NCBI RefSeq assembly: GCF_963576615.1
Contig: NC_088708.1
Location: 50,827,196-50,891,195 of the forward strand
Origin: Watersipora subatra
Taxonomy: Eukaryota; Bryozoa; Gymnolaemata; Cheilostomatida; Watersiporidae
DNA: 64,000 bases
Direction of reading: 5' to 3'
Position numbers and translations under genes: made by a program. Each line of letters starts with the position of its first letter. The stretch's first letter is position 1. The notes beneath the pieces are model-generated. The model was given only the letters and a program-made list of their open reading frames with translations. It was not told where the DNA came from and ran no database searches. Below, one piece after another: positions 23,001-33,358 of the stretch.

Positions 23001-24051
23001 TTTTATTCATAAATATTATTATAACGTTGAAGATTTTTTATAGATTCGGTTTTTAAAATTATTTGTTGTTTTAAAAGCATAGTTAGTAAATTATGATAGT
23101 TAGTGTGACCTAACATAGAGATACATTGTACAAGATTCAAGCAGACTGAAGTCCCTCAAGTGAACGTACACAAAGTTTTTTGTAGATTTTGTCACAAAGT
23201 ATCAGTATTTGTCTATCATTTGCAATTGTTTTTGATGTGTGATGTGATCTGACTGCCAAGATGTTTCAAGATTAAATTCAACAAAACTTGATCGAAGTTA
23301 AAATGCTCGAATCAATTAAAAGTGCGATGATTGGTGTCTATAGTTACAAAGAGACTGGACAGAATAGAGATACTTAACGATGCAATATGAATGCCATTGC
23401 TGATATTAACGACAACAGCGCCATTTTTGCCTGTATTTTTCTTCCAAGCGTCTTAACTGCAACCAAGTTTTGTCGATTTTAATCTTGGAACACCCTGGCT
23501 GTCAGATCACCTCAAACATCAAAAACAATCTCAAACGATAGAAACATACCGATACTTTCTGATAAAATCTACTAAAATTTTGTGTAAGTCCGTCTTCAAG
23601 CATAACTGTAAAATATCACTTGTTATTTAGCTTTCTACTGATATTAAAATGGCCAATTCATTTGCTTTAGTTATTGCTGTTTTATTTTCTATTATTGTTG
23701 TATGGTATTGTTACTACATTTTATCATCTTTATGGTTGTTTCATTTACAAAACCGCCTAAATGACAGCGGGGTTTAACTGCAATACTTCAAAAGCAAAAA
23801 TATCTTGTAAAACAATCATTAATTTTGCAGGTGCAAATACATCCCTCAGCACTGGTGGAATCGTAGCTGTAGTAATAGCTGTCATAGCGACAGTAGTGGC
23901 AGTCGTCTTCGTTTTCCTGTATGCGCGCAAGACACACATGGGCACAACAGGAGACCTGGGAAACAAGCCCTTAGCCTTTGAGAATGCCGCGTATAGCAGA
24001 TCTAATGACACTGTGCAGGTCGGCATAGAGAACCCAGGTGCTAGCTATTGA
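1196..24051 (+). CDS. Mannose-receptor-like C-type lectin, 3' part (18 exons, 5' end outside window)
   Basis: Type I membrane lectin receptor. Exons joined by splice sites and phase: 1196-1296, 1971-2087, 2186-2314, 3619-3800, 4660-4844, 5078-5237, 6336-6525, 8849-9130, 10948-11118, 13536-13607, 13759-13906, 15067-15263, 15760-16011, 17356-17520, 18862-18950, 20121-20283, 21256-21432, 23831-24051. They sum to 999 codons plus stop, with every junction in frame. Domains in order: end of CTLD-A, CTLD-B, CTLD-C, CTLD-D, a Thr/Pro linker, CTLD-E, an FnII domain, CTLD-F, a Pro/Gly/Thr linker, a transmembrane helix, and a cytoplasmic tail with FENAAY. The family (MRC1, MRC2, PLA2R, LY75) is endocytic, binding glycans or proteins and recycling through clathrin pits; that role is inferred here. 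Vertebrate members have FnII before CTLD1, so the order differs. Signal peptide and N-terminal domains are not visible. A poly(A)-like ATTAAA lies at 24329. Confidence 0.88.
2075..4743 (+). other. CTLD-B (complete, EPN + WND)
   Basis: Encoded by the end of exon 1971-2087 and by 2186-2314, 3619-3800 and the start of 4660-4844. Features in order: the early Cys (GYCPDG), FENYCYK, WTIAESTCQADGGDLASI, the WIGL core, GEPNG and GRWNDLSC, closing with YICKK. Both calcium-site motifs are present, so mannose-type binding is predicted. The intron between its first two main exons carries a transposon at 2441-3255. Confidence 0.88.
2441..3255. mobile_element. Inverted-repeat DNA transposon (MITE) with 7-bp target duplication
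   Basis: The 815-bp element starts CAATGATATACAGCCC and its right end is the reverse complement. I count 8 mismatches across about 76 bp of terminal repeat. GTTGAAG flanks it directly on both sides (2434-2440 and 3256-3262). It has no coding capacity, so it is non-autonomous. TIR start and duplication length are near hAT-like (usually 8 bp), but the superfamily is uncertain. It sits in the lectin intron between 2314 and 3619. Confidence 0.85.
4792..6519 (+). other. CTLD-C (complete, degenerate calcium site)
   Basis: Exons 4660-4844 (end), 5078-5237 and 6336-6525. CPAGYTYWENSCY is the N-terminal hairpin of long-form CTLDs, followed by VWIGLSSLP and GEWTHDDC. The EPN position reads EPK and the WND position reads WTHD, so the usual calcium-dependent sugar site is lost. 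It may serve structure or protein binding. Confidence 0.85.
5577..5745. repeat. Minisatellite, 18-bp unit, about 9 copies
   Basis: Tandem GTGTGGTCTGTAGTGCTT units with small changes, in the lectin intron after 5237. Because 18 is a multiple of three, a spurious Thr/Ser/His-rich frame stays open on the minus strand. Confidence 0.9.
7238..8297. repeat. Minisatellite, about 58-bp unit, about 18 copies
   Basis: Near-identical units contain GGAGTTACTAGCACATGG and AGAGTGTGTAATCC. One unit (near 8107) has an internal duplication of TTCAGA, and another (near 7380) a small insertion. It lies in the intron between CTLD-C and CTLD-D. Confidence 0.9.
9885..10690. mobile_element. DNA-transposon copy, family related to 45388-46338
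   Basis: This intronic block aligns by eye over most of its length with the element at 45388-46338, in the same orientation. Shared landmarks are AACTATAGTTAC, CTTACCTTC and GACAG, and the TTTTTATCAC stretch. Exact ends are unclear. There is no coding capacity. Confidence 0.6.
10745..10885 (+). mobile_element. tRNA-derived SINE-like copy
   Basis: The head has an A-box-like TGGTAGCGTTTGG and a B-box-like GTTTGATTTC. The tail contains GGACGAACAGACATGG and ends CTTATAGTAAAGATT. The same tail recurs at 19685-19835, which defines a short family. Confidence 0.6.
11190..11820. mobile_element. Truncated copy of the CCATATATCCC DNA-transposon family
   Basis: The interior resembles 44570-45130: CTACCAA, then TATATAAGTTGTCATAAC, TGATGCCATAA and AAATGTGTTGC. 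I could not find the terminal repeats here, so this copy is probably truncated. Confidence 0.5.
11989..13517. mobile_element. Possible 1.5-kb inverted-repeat element
   Basis: A perfect 16-bp inverted repeat, TACCCTAGGACACTTA at 11987-12002 and its complement at 13504-13519, bounds a block with TTCGC-rich arms at both ends. TA at both outer edges fits a Tc1/mariner-type target duplication. I see no transposase inside. A run of 11 C lies near 13295. Confidence 0.55.
13536..13607 (+). other. Thr/Pro-rich linker exon
   Basis: A 72-bp exon between AG and GTAAGT, phase 1 to phase 1, giving about 24 residues rich in Thr, Pro and Ala (PTTAAPTTPR at its end). It fits in frame between CTLD-D and CTLD-E as a likely O-glycosylated spacer. 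Its acceptor lies only 16 bp from the right end of an inverted-repeat element. It may be optional, because it keeps the frame when skipped. Confidence 0.65.
14250..14388. mobile_element. Short TA-flanked MITE, CCATATATCCC family
   Basis: A 139-bp element. Its left end is CCATATATCCCTG and its right end is the complement of CCGTATGTCTCTG, with TA on both sides (14248-14249, 14389-14390). The ends match the larger element at 44361-45295, so this looks like an internally deleted derivative. Confidence 0.7.
14640..14965. repeat. Degenerate tandem repeat, about 33-bp unit
   Basis: Diverged units contain ATAATCTAGGTCAGTAT and a TTAG(A/T)ATA(A/C) half. About nine to ten copies, intronic. Confidence 0.65.
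15888..16011 (+). other. Fibronectin type II domain between CTLD-E and CTLD-F
   Basis: The second half of exon 15760-16011 encodes a compact four-cysteine module: LCHFPFRYKGQ, then FTTC, LWCATT and a final ALC. This is the FnII signature (CxFPF, then YxxC, then WCxTT, then C), which in MRC1 and MRC2 binds collagen. The domain shares its exon with the end of CTLD-E, so the arrangement is not an assembly artefact of separate genes. The exon ends in phase 1 and splices in frame to CTLD-F at 17356. Confidence 0.87.
16246..17197. mobile_element. Pogo/Tigger-like non-autonomous element
   Basis: The left end reads GTAAAACCTTTATTTGAATG and the right end, reversed, GGTGAAACCTCTATTTGATT. This GAAACCTCTATTTGA style of terminal repeat is typical of pogo/Tigger-type Tc1/mariner elements. 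The left 100 bp is expanded into short repeats of TTTATTTGAACGCCACC. Related copies are at 36866 and 43066. No transposase frame survives. Confidence 0.6.
17535..18620. repeat. Minisatellite, 18-bp unit with a higher-order 98-bp unit
   Basis: More than 40 units of GTTTATAGTCTCATATAT follow CTLD-F exon 17356-17520. From about 18180 the units are grouped in a higher-order repeat marked by TACATGTTTTAAGTCC, with a 98-bp period in the last three copies. Long open frames on both strands come from the unit length of 18 and are not genes. Confidence 0.92.
19685..19835 (+). mobile_element. tRNA-derived SINE-like copy
   Basis: The head AGTGTAGTGATTAGCAGG resembles a tRNA A-box region, and GAGTTCAAATCC matches the B box. 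The tail GACAGACGTACACTGCTC and TATAGTAAAG matches 10745-10885. It sits in the intron between the second and third exons of CTLD-F. Confidence 0.65.
20625..20685. repeat. 61-bp near-perfect palindrome
   Basis: CATAGACCTATTAAC and its complement bound a TATA-rich centre that is also partly symmetrical. It would fold into a long hairpin. The arm resembles the ends of the element at 22792-22944, which suggests a collapsed member of the same family. Confidence 0.75.
21486..21832. mobile_element. MITE with TTAA target duplication
   Basis: A 347-bp element. The terminal repeat GCCTGGTTCC(C/A)ATAT is inverted at the right end, with TTAA directly on both sides (21482-21485, 21833-21836). TTAA duplication fits piggyBac- or Kolobok-type elements. 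It is more GC-rich than its surroundings and lies in the last large intron of the lectin gene. A diverged relative is at 37580-37761. Confidence 0.78.
21988..22232. repeat. Minisatellite, 26-bp unit, about 9 copies
   Basis: Units read CTGAAGGTACCAGAGTGTCA plus TGGTCT, with small variation, in the last large lectin intron. Confidence 0.88.
22792..22944. mobile_element. hAT-like miniature element with 8-bp target duplication
   Basis: A 153-bp element begins CATAGGTCTATTAA and ends with the inverse of CACAGACCTATTAA. AGTATCAC flanks it exactly on both sides (22784-22791, 22945-22952). The middle is a tandem and partly palindromic array of TATAGGTTAATATTAAC. An 8-bp duplication points to the hAT superfamily. 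Confidence 0.75.
23831..24051 (+). other. Transmembrane and cytoplasmic tail exon of the lectin receptor
   Basis: The last coding exon begins after TTTTGCAG and ends at TGA (24049-24051). A run of about 24 Val, Ile, Ala and Phe residues follows STGG and ends at a basic YARK stop-transfer sequence. The tail of about 40 residues contains FENAAY (23977-23994), matching the FENxxY tyrosine signal that drives clathrin uptake of vertebrate mannose receptor. The preceding exon (21256-21432) is a Pro/Thr/Gly stalk. Confidence 0.85.
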
Positions 24052-26032
24052 TTAACTTATGCTAGCAACGATAACGATGGTGTCAGCCAATGCTTGTCAG
24101 CGTGTTGAAAGATGTTTAGATTTGAGTGAAAATATTAGCTGGCATTTATATGCATTCCCATTTTCAAATTATTCGGTTGCTATACCTTTCTCAACCTTGG
24201 ATAGAAGGAGGCATCACTGGTGAAACTTACATGTTTTACATATAATTATTATTTTTGTTGTTACATTTTAAGGAACATTTATATTTTCAACTATTTGTAA
24301 TCTGCTGTATTCTCAATCTATAAACAAAATTAAATTTTAAATGGTATTATTATATCATTTATTCAAATAGCAACGCTAATACTTATTAGTATAACGTCTA
24401 AAACTGACAAAATTGCAGCAAACCTTGTTTTCAGTCCTTGCTTTATCGTTTACAAACAAGAAAATGGAAATGGGTATAGATCTATGGTGTGGTATAGTTC
24501 TATGGCGTGGTATAGCTCTATGGCGTGGTATAGTTCTATGGCGCGGTATAGTTCTATGGCGCGGTATAGTTCTATGGCGCGGTATAGTTCTATGGCGCGG
24601 TATAGTTATATGGCGCGGTATAGTTCTATGGCGCGGTATAGTTCTATGGCGCGGTATAGTTATATGGCGCGGTATAGTTCTATGGTGCGGTATAGTTCTA
24701 TGGCATGTTTTGACTGTTTGATGTAGGCAGGAAGTAGTTTCAACTATGTTGTTCAGCATTGTGAAATACTATATGCCTACTGACGTTTACTCGCATTGGA
24801 TCACGTCATTTACAAAGCTGATTTGGCGTATAAAAAAGATGTCAAAACTTTTGCTAAAACTTCATTCAGGTATACAGTATAGGGAGAGAGTCAGGGAGCA
24901 ACAGTAATTCTTAAATTGGTTTTATTTAGATTTGTGGTTATGTTATTCCTGTAATAATTACATTGTTATGTATAAGAACAATGAAATATCACTTACGTTA
25001 GTGAATTATAACAATAGTTGAAACCATATGCAACAGGTTCATGTCTTCATTCAATGGCTTGGGCAAGTCAATGATTCTAATTTATCTTAAGGAGGGATAA
25101 GTCTTAGCGGTTAGCCTTCGCTCCACAAGTACCTCCTGGGTCTAAACTATAGAGACTAACGCATCACATAATAGATGAATTACTACTCCGTAACACAAGA
25201 AACTAATAAGTCAATTTGTAGAGAAATGAACAAAAGAGTTTGACACCGACGCTAGAAAATGCTGCATTAAATACACAAAAAGAAACAACTGGAATGCCTG
25301 TAGTTTAGTTGCTGCCGGGAGAGTCGGGGGCGCACTGCGCGTGAAGCACCCCTTCATAGATTATTCCATTAAACGTCATCTTAATCACCATCTGCTCTTG
25401 GTTGTCATTTTCTCCCTCTAAAATATTGCACGTCATCGTTGTATTTGCTAGCGGTCACTGTTTGACTATGTAGGTTGAAGAAGCTAGCTTCATAATTACA
25501 CAAATGTCACAACTCCATAAGCTGATCTGCTATGGTAATTTCCATGAATATTCATTTTTTCATTCAGTTTATACCGGAGAAGTTTTTAGCCGAGACAATT
25601 TGCTTGATCGCTCAGCGCTCTTAATTCTAATTAGATAATGTAATAAACAATTATGGAAATATTAGTGTATGGCAGTCGTTAGGAAGTAGGAAGGCACTTC
25701 TAAGTAACCAAATCACTCAGCTGATTGCCTCTCTATCGAAAGAAATCTCTGTAATTGACAACTTCATCAAGGCCAACCAACTATTTCCAGTTAGATGTCG
25801 CGTGCATCCGTATAGATACAATTACGTTATAACGAATGTTTGTCTTTACACTAATTGATAATAATATTATTTACAGCAGGCACGGAGCAAATAATTCTAA
25901 TTGATGCGGCATGACGAAGGACGATAACGATTAGCAGCCCATGAAAGGAAATATCAAAGATGCCGTAATTTAGAATTGTCACACAAACTGAGATTAAAAT
26001 ACATCATCATTTTAATAATCACAGACAGGCAC
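24052..26032. other. Intergenic space between the lectin gene and ARID3
   Basis: It contains the lectin 3' UTR with a possible poly(A) signal ATTAAA at 24329-24334, then the minisatellite at 24480-24712, then about 1.3 kb with no repeat I recognise. The two genes converge here. I found no coding region or RNA gene. Confidence 0.6.
24480..24712. repeat. Minisatellite, 18-bp unit, about 13 copies
   Basis: Units of GGCGCGGTATAGTTCTAT lie downstream of the lectin stop codon. The 18-bp period keeps frames open on both strands (for example MARYSS repeated), but there is no other gene signal. Confidence 0.92.
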
Positions 26033-29000
26033 TCAAGCTATGGAGGAGTTCAGCTTACTTTGATGTTCGGCAGATATGATGCTGCCGCTGCTACACGGGC
26101 TGGACAAGCTGCCGCGTTTCCCACGGCATCCTTTTGGAGAGCTGCTTTTTCCTCGCTTTTGTTCAACTGGCGATAGTCTTTCTTGCTTTAATTTTTTTCC
26201 GTCCGAAGAGCTTATAGATCCAGGAGATCGCTTACGCTGCGGACCGAAAGGTGTGAAAGCTGAATCTCGCCAGTTTTCAGGAAAGACAGCCGGTGAAGGG
26301 TAGTCACCTTTAAAAAATAACCATACTCTTTGAAACTCTATTGCGGTAACTGGATCAACAACATCTTGTAAAGTGCAGCTGTGAAAGAATGTATAGCATA
26401 ACCTTGCATTCTTGTAGTTCATACCATGTAAAACCGCTATATGTGGCGACAAAGCTGGGTTACACCACTCTCAAACACAACATTATCAACACAACAGCTA
26501 TGAACTAGGGCCTAGCATTGTAGTAGCTATGAGCTAGAGTAATATGTTCTTCTCAATTAAAAAAATTGTAGCCTCAATCAATCAATGCTCTCTAACGTGT
26601 GTAAAAGATTCACATACCTACCTATCAAGACAGAAGTTGTTTTTGTTTTGTAAATGCAATGGTGTACACGCATGTGTACGTGAGACTAAGAAACCAATTG
26701 GATGCAAACCCTTGGAAATATTTATAATTATGATGGCAATTTTTCTACATTAGCATAAAGTGTTGCGAACCTGTTGGTGTGTATGGATGCCCATGCCCCG
26801 GTCTCATTGAAGCCATATTGGAAAGATGCATATTTGCCATGTTTGGCAAGTGTTGAGCTGCCGGAAGATTTGGGGGCAGCGTAGGTAGGCGTCCAGGAAA
26901 TCCTCGAGCATTCATAATAGTGCCAAATGGTGTAGCAGCCCACATGTTCGAGAGCATGGCATCTCTCAGCAGGGATGCATTAGTAATGGAATTTGGTGGA
27001 AACATACCGAGAGGCATTCCAGTTGCTAAAACAGAAAGCAACACAATAGTCTAAACCAAAATTAACACAATAGTCTAAACAGAAAGTAACACAATAGTCC
27101 AAACTGTGCCAAGCTGATGAAACAATCAATTTAGCTGAAATTACCTGCATAGTTATAACGCAAAAATAAAAGGCAAATAGTATTACTATTATTCCTAAGT
27201 TTTTTGCAACTTTTATTTCTCATCATGATGCTATAACAGTTAACAATATAATATGTAACTATGTTATTAATAATAGTTTTTACATACCTTGGTTTGCGTC
27301 AAACACATAGTTGTTATTTCTCTTCCCTTCTCTCTTGTTGTTATCTACTGCTGTCTGCAGGTCAACAGGTCGAGACAAGTTATGTTTGTGGCATTCGAAT
27401 GGATAAAGATATCGGCAATACCTGCAGTTCGAATACTTGATACATAGAATCTCAAATTCACTTATATATATTCAGATTAGTTACAATTTAGCTTCTCACT
27501 TCATCGTTTTTCTCGTGAGAATTGCAACACAAGAAAATGTAAAAAGCAAAAGTATTTTCAAATTTCCAAACTGGCAATCTAAAAGAATATTTTGTTCTAT
27601 CAGCTGTTACATTTGTCTCATGCTTTGTTTAGCTTATAATTATAACTTATAGTTTTGTTATATAACGTATTTAATAAAAACAATATGAATTTTTAAAAGG
27701 CTTGTGGCTGTATCATCTTATAAGAAAATACATAATAAACTTTACAGAATAGTTTAATTTCAGAATTACAAATTTATTATGCAATTAATTGTTGGTTTAT
27801 TTACATTATTTAATGCGTTTTATGATTATATTTACCAAAGGAAAAAGAAGTACAAGTGACAACAGACTTATAATCAAGCATGGTATATAAAAAGTACGAA
27901 ATCAGAGAATTAAAAGATAATATAGGCACATGATAATAAAAAGCTAGGATTCACTATTTAATTATGCTTGTGTAGCTAAACATATAAAGTATAATATTGA
28001 TACAATCATAGAGAATGCAATTAAATTTAGTATAAAATGAGTAGTTTGTAAATCTGTGCCTATATTGATTTTGATAGTAGCTCCAAATTTAACCGAATAC
28101 ATATTGTCTTTCTTGAGTAACTCTGAGTGTTTGCGATCTTACTGCCTTCTCAAAGCAAAACTCATAGAATAAACAGGAGTCACTTACAGCGTTCTCAAAG
28201 CAATTTCCATAAATTAAACAAATGTAATGTATTTTGTTGTCGATATGTGTTCTACTGTTTAAACAGCAGCAGCTTCCTGTGTTTTCAAGGTAAATGCACT
28301 TTTCACGCTAAGTCTAAATTATTTCTTGTAACTTACTGTGTTCTCAAGGTAAATGCAGCGCTTGTGATGGTGATCGGTAGGTTCAAACTCTTTGTTATCT
28401 CTCTCCAAAGTTTCTTATTAACAACGTCTAGAATTCCTCCTCTAGCAACAACCTGTTTGAAGAGCTTGTAGAGGTCCAAAGGATTCTTTGCCATTATTGG
28501 AACTCTGTTGATAGGAGTACCTTGCAAAAAGCAATGAAGAGTGTACAGAACTCCGTCTCTTAATTATCCTGAATTATGACTAGCAAAGTAGTTGATAAAA
28601 TATTGAATTAACAATGTGTTTTAATAAAGTTAAAAAGTCGACTCGAGAAAGATTTGATTTTGTTTACCAATTACAGTACTGAAGGTAAAGCATCCCATCA
28701 TGTATGTTTTTTATTAACGTCCAACTCATTACAATTTTATATCGTTATGCTCAAATTATATTTTTAACGTTTTCCGATATCTTTTGTCGAAATGTGCACA
28801 AACGTAAATACACAGATTGTTTTAGGAGTTGTGTCGATATGATAACATCGGTGAAATTTTTGATGATTTCAAATGAGCTCGAGTAATAATGTGGTTTGAA
28901 AAAAAAATCAAGTAGGTCAACTTCACTCTTAAATAGGGCAAAGGTTTTTCTGCTCTTGAAATTATATCGAGTTCCAAAATAAGCAAGCCATGTCAAAACT

Positions 29001-32000
29001 GAATTTTTTTAACAAAAAATAATATGTTTTATAATTTCGATTTAATTTTAGTTAATTTGAGTGCAGATGTAGGATACAGGCAGTCAAAAAATTTGTTATC
29101 AACATTTTGTTATGAAGTACAGAATTTGAACTGCTCTAGCAGTTTTTGAACATCAATATAAAAATGATAACGATTTTCAACCTTTCTCATACAAAAATAA
29201 TTAGTTTTAATATGCTCTTTGCCTGCCTGAGTAATTAGTTTTGCTTGCAGCAGCAAATGAGGTGAAGCTGTTTTCCATAAGCACATACATATGCTAAATA
29301 CAAATGAGAAACATGTGGTTACATTTTGACGCTACAGACATTATGGCATGGCAAATCAAACGCAATCAATTATTATTACCTAATTTCGCAACATAATAAA
29401 AATATGATACGTTGAGGAAGGCAGGTAGGCCGATAGGCGCATAGGTAATTGACGCTGCAAACCGCCTGTGCTTCAAGACTATTATAATTAAAAATACTAT
29501 TCTTCTCCTGGCATTTGATATAATTCACCAAATATTAGGAATATTACGCGATTGCATTATTTTATTAGAACTAATTATAAAATATCTCGAGTCAGCTGTT
29601 GCTAGATCTATCAAAATCAGGCCTGACTTCCTCCGAGATGCACGCCCACGGCCTCGAATCCTTACATCATAAAACGGGCTAATGTGATTTACCTCTTCTC
29701 TGCATGAAGCCAAACAGTTCGTCGAGGATGTCTTTACGGTCAGGTTCATTCCCTAATAAATATATCTGAAAAAAATGGAGTCATTTAGTATAAGCATCTT
29801 AGAGCTAATTAGATATTTGCTGAACAAAAACGTTCAATAACCCCTTTAATAATTGACACTAGCTACATCGTGCAAGTGAATTTAATAAACAAATGATAAA
29901 ATTAATATTATTTATTATATTTTTTAGGCATAGAAAATAAGTCGAGATGGAGACTCTTTGACTAGCTTTTGCCTGGTTAAGCAGCAATTTTTTTTATTCT
30001 TGCAAACTTTCTTTTTTATAGCTATTTAAATATTTAACGGGCTTCTAAAAAAGCTAACTTACTTTTAGCCTTGGGACATGTAAACTTACTACAGCATGCT
30101 TATGCCAACTATACTTGATATTCAACATCATGAGAGCTTGGGCTATGACAATGGCACTGAACTGGTTAACTTTCCTAGTTGTTGCCGAACCTCACAAATC
30201 TATTTCTATAAAATTTATTCTTATTGGAAGCTTTATTGTGTGTCGAATAAAATATCGAATATGAAAATAATTTTATCATTCAACATTATATGAAGAAAAT
30301 TGAGCTCATAAAATGAGTAGAAAGTGTCAACTTAGTTCCGATGAAGAAATAAGAACGCTGTAAGCTGTAATTAAACAGAGCTATTCACACCGTGTCAGGT
30401 GGGAAAGTATTCTGTTCGGTAACAGCTATGAAAGTTAATCCTTGCACAATGTGTGAGTCTAGAGCTAGCTATAAAGTTTAATGGCAGTATTGTTATATCA
30501 GAAGATTTGACACAATGTCATATAATTAATTACCGCGAGATTACCAAGTACATAATGAATGCTTTCACGTCTGTATACTTAAAGGAAACACCTCAGACCT
30601 TCAATAGGCCTGTTTGTTGATTAAGGTTCCTCAGAACTCCATCTTAACTCAACAAAGCCTTAGTACGTTTATTGACTAAGAAGATTCACAATAAAAGACG
30701 AATAGTGCCTGGTTATTAAACTTTCCTGCCATCTGACATCAACAATGCGATGAGAAGGTGTCAATGCATGAATATAAAGTCATATATTTTGATATTCTTG
30801 TGTAAGATAATTATTAGCTTCCGACAAACCTTTTGTTTGTAAGTATCTCATGAAGCTCTCAAGACATTCGGTGCTATGATGATAAGATTATCGGGATTTA
30901 AGGCTTCAGACGAGGTATTTAAGGCTAAGATATTTAAATAACAAACAATGGAGTTTATCGTATCAACATCTGCCCAGGCCACTAACACTCTTCATCTAAA
31001 GATAATATTTATGTCTGACCAATACCAACTTCATGATATAATTAGCTTAAACCTCATATCTTGTAACATTCGGCCATTATGTTTCATTTATTATTGAAAA
31101 TTTTATGCAATGAATTATTTCTGTTTTACTAAAAAGCTAGTTAACAGCAAAAATATTCGGCAGTATAACACTCAAATAATTTATTTTACGATTAAGCATT
31201 ACGTACTTTTAAGCAGTAAGATTTTTACTATTCAACAAGGTTGGTAGTAAAAAGAGAGTTTTATATACAAGTCAATAGCAGCAACAACTCACAATCTACA
31301 GTACCAACTATTTAATTGGTGAAGCTTCCTGTAGAACAGAAATTGAGGTTTGATAATTTGCTACCATCTGTACACCAGATTACTTTTTGACGAAATGACC
31401 AGCACTAAAAATCCAATGGTTGTTCTTTTTATATTCACTATCTAGTTCATGTCGTTAAAGAGGTAGAAACTTAATGTACTTGAAGCTAGCTAATTTCTCG
31501 TAAAGCTTTATGATTTAAAATACATTGAACGTTTGAAACATACTGCTTCATATTCTCACCTATCTCTCCTATGCGAGCTCACTCTTTCGCGTGACCTTTT
31601 CTAAATGTTATTTTAAATGTTTATACATGAACCTTCCGTTCTACATACAAACAATTAAATTTGGTCCAATTAAGCTATTCATTTTAGCCATGCATTAAAA
31701 TAGTACTCTCTATAGTAATCTCTGCTATATTAAAATGTTGTGATGTAAATGGGTATATTCTTTAAAGTCTTCAGGTTTTCCTTAACGTATGTTGCTAACA
31801 AATAAAGAATGATTAAATTTTATGATGTTTGACATGTTCCAGCTCACCAAAGAGATCACTATAGTTACAACAGTAAAATTGTGTTCATCTTACCTGTTTA
31901 AATTGCTCTCCGTGGATGTAGTGAATTTTCTGTTTTTCTCCCTCTTCATTTTCGACCATTTCTTCATCTTCCTCCTCGTCTTCAGCGATATCTTGTCCAT

Positions 32001-32547
32001 TCATGAAGATATTTGCTCCATCATTTTGCATATATGATGTATGTGGAAACTGTGAGCCATTGCCATTGGGACATACCTGCTGGTTTTGGGCCTGCTGAAT
32101 GGAGTTGTAATGCTGCCGCAGTTCTTGTAAGCTAGCAGCGTTTGGAGTACTTCCAGGAGGATACTGAGCATGCTCACTTCTTACATCCACTTTATCGCGC
32201 TTCGTAAGGTTCATACTGTGTAAATGTTCTGCAGGCTGCAAGGATGAAGGCTGAAGACCACTTGGTTCTACTCCTTCCACGGACATCTTTGGGGTAATGT
32301 TGGGCATGACGGGCTGCATGTGGTTATTAGTGGCTCCATTGAATGCAAATAGGTTTGATGCCATGAATGATCGAAGGAGATGCTGTTGGTGCGCTGCCAA
32401 GCTATCCTGAGCATTCAAACTATCTTTGACATTTTCTTGCGCAAGACCAGAAAAGTTTTCTGATATGACACTTTTGTGGGCATCATTAGCCTTGCTAGCG
32501 TCTACAAGTGGTGAAATTGCAGAGCTGCTTTTTTTGTTTGATTTCAT
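26033..32547 (-). CDS. ARID3: ARID3 / Dead ringer-type transcription factor (6 coding exons, 573 aa)
   Basis: Sequence-specific DNA-binding regulator. Exons in transcript order: 32547-31894, 29765-29693, 28520-28337, 27421-27288, 27025-26771, 26454-26033, totalling 1722 bp. Residues 1-218 are low-complexity with an acidic run near 187-204 and end GEQFKQ. The extended ARID domain (about 213-345) reads DELFGFMQRRGTPINR, PIMAKNPLDL, NKKLWREITKSL, ITSAAFTLRTQ and YLYPFEC, which is the ARID3A/B and Drosophila dri/retn signature. A KREGKR basic stretch follows. The last exon has a weakly matching REKLES-like segment, then a Lys/Ser-rich tail. The length is close to human ARID3A and ARID3B. The least certain junction is the GTTCGC donor after 26771; without it the protein would stop eight codons later. 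Nuclear action is inferred from the family. Confidence 0.87.
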
Positions 32548-32566
32548 GGCTGGCAGTCGAAAGATG

Positions 32567-32864
32567 CTGAAAAAAATTTGTCATCTAAAATGTGAGTGAT
32601 TTAAATAAAAATTATGCCAACACAGCCATTATCTATATAACATCTACATTGTAGATTTAATTTTGTCTGCTTTTGGCAAAACTTCAAACTAAAAAGGTGG
32701 AATACAGAATTGGACCAAATTCTAAAATGCAAAACAGAAACTGCCATGTTTTCTTTTATAAAAAACCTATCTTAAGAGCATCAAAAGAACCTGCACCAAA
32801 TAATAAAATAAAACAACACAAAAGCTAAGTTGTCTAGTTTGAAAACTTATAATAAATACTTACC
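32567..32864 (-). other. 5' intron of ARID3 and donor of its non-coding first exon
   Basis: The ATG exon begins at 32566 after TTTTTTTCAG on the minus strand, 19 bp upstream of the ATG. A consensus donor, AG|GTAAG, ends a probable untranslated exon at 32864. Its transcription start should lie a little further right, roughly 32,950-33,100. Confidence 0.5.
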
Positions 32865-32949
32865 TACTTGTTTAGAAAAAGTATTCTTGCAAACTTCTGA
32901 GTAGGACATCTGATATAATAAACGCTGTTTTCCAGCCTTACGCTAAAAA

Positions 32950-33358
32950 TGATTAGATAACAAAGTGCTTATATACATATCAAGCTGTAATTCCTCAGCT
33001 TTCTGAGGTTTTAATATTGTGGCATAATATTTTATCAGTGTTGTCATTAGCTTGATAGCCAGCAGCCAATGAGATGATCGCTCGATATTTTCTTAATTGG
33101 CTCAATTGAAGCCAAGCAATGTGTTGCGCTGCTTGTAAGGGCGCCGATGTTCTATAGGAAGTTGCAGAGGAAATTACAGTATCGAAGTTGTCTGCTAACG
33201 TTACAATATTAAGATTTAGAGTTGTTTTCTATTTGAAACATTAGCACGAGCTCCAAAATATGATGCCATCAGTGCAAAAGGTTGCTCTTGATAAATACAT
33301 AGACTGTACTGCGCACATAATATACTTGTATTACACGAACGAACTTAGCTCTTCCAAT
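32950..33358. promoter_or_regulatory. Probable bidirectional promoter, ARID3 (-) / UTP15 (+)
   Basis: ARID3's untranslated exon and UTP15's ATG (33359) point away from each other, with only about 400-500 bp available for both promoters. No TATA box is placed convincingly for either gene. The space is free of recognisable repeats. Head-to-head pairing of a housekeeping gene with a regulator is an inference from gene positions. Confidence 0.5.

Noticed and set aside
24413..24759. Open frames with MARYSS, RGIVLW and RTIPRH repeats
   Set aside because: Same cause: an 18-bp array open on both strands, located after the lectin stop codon.
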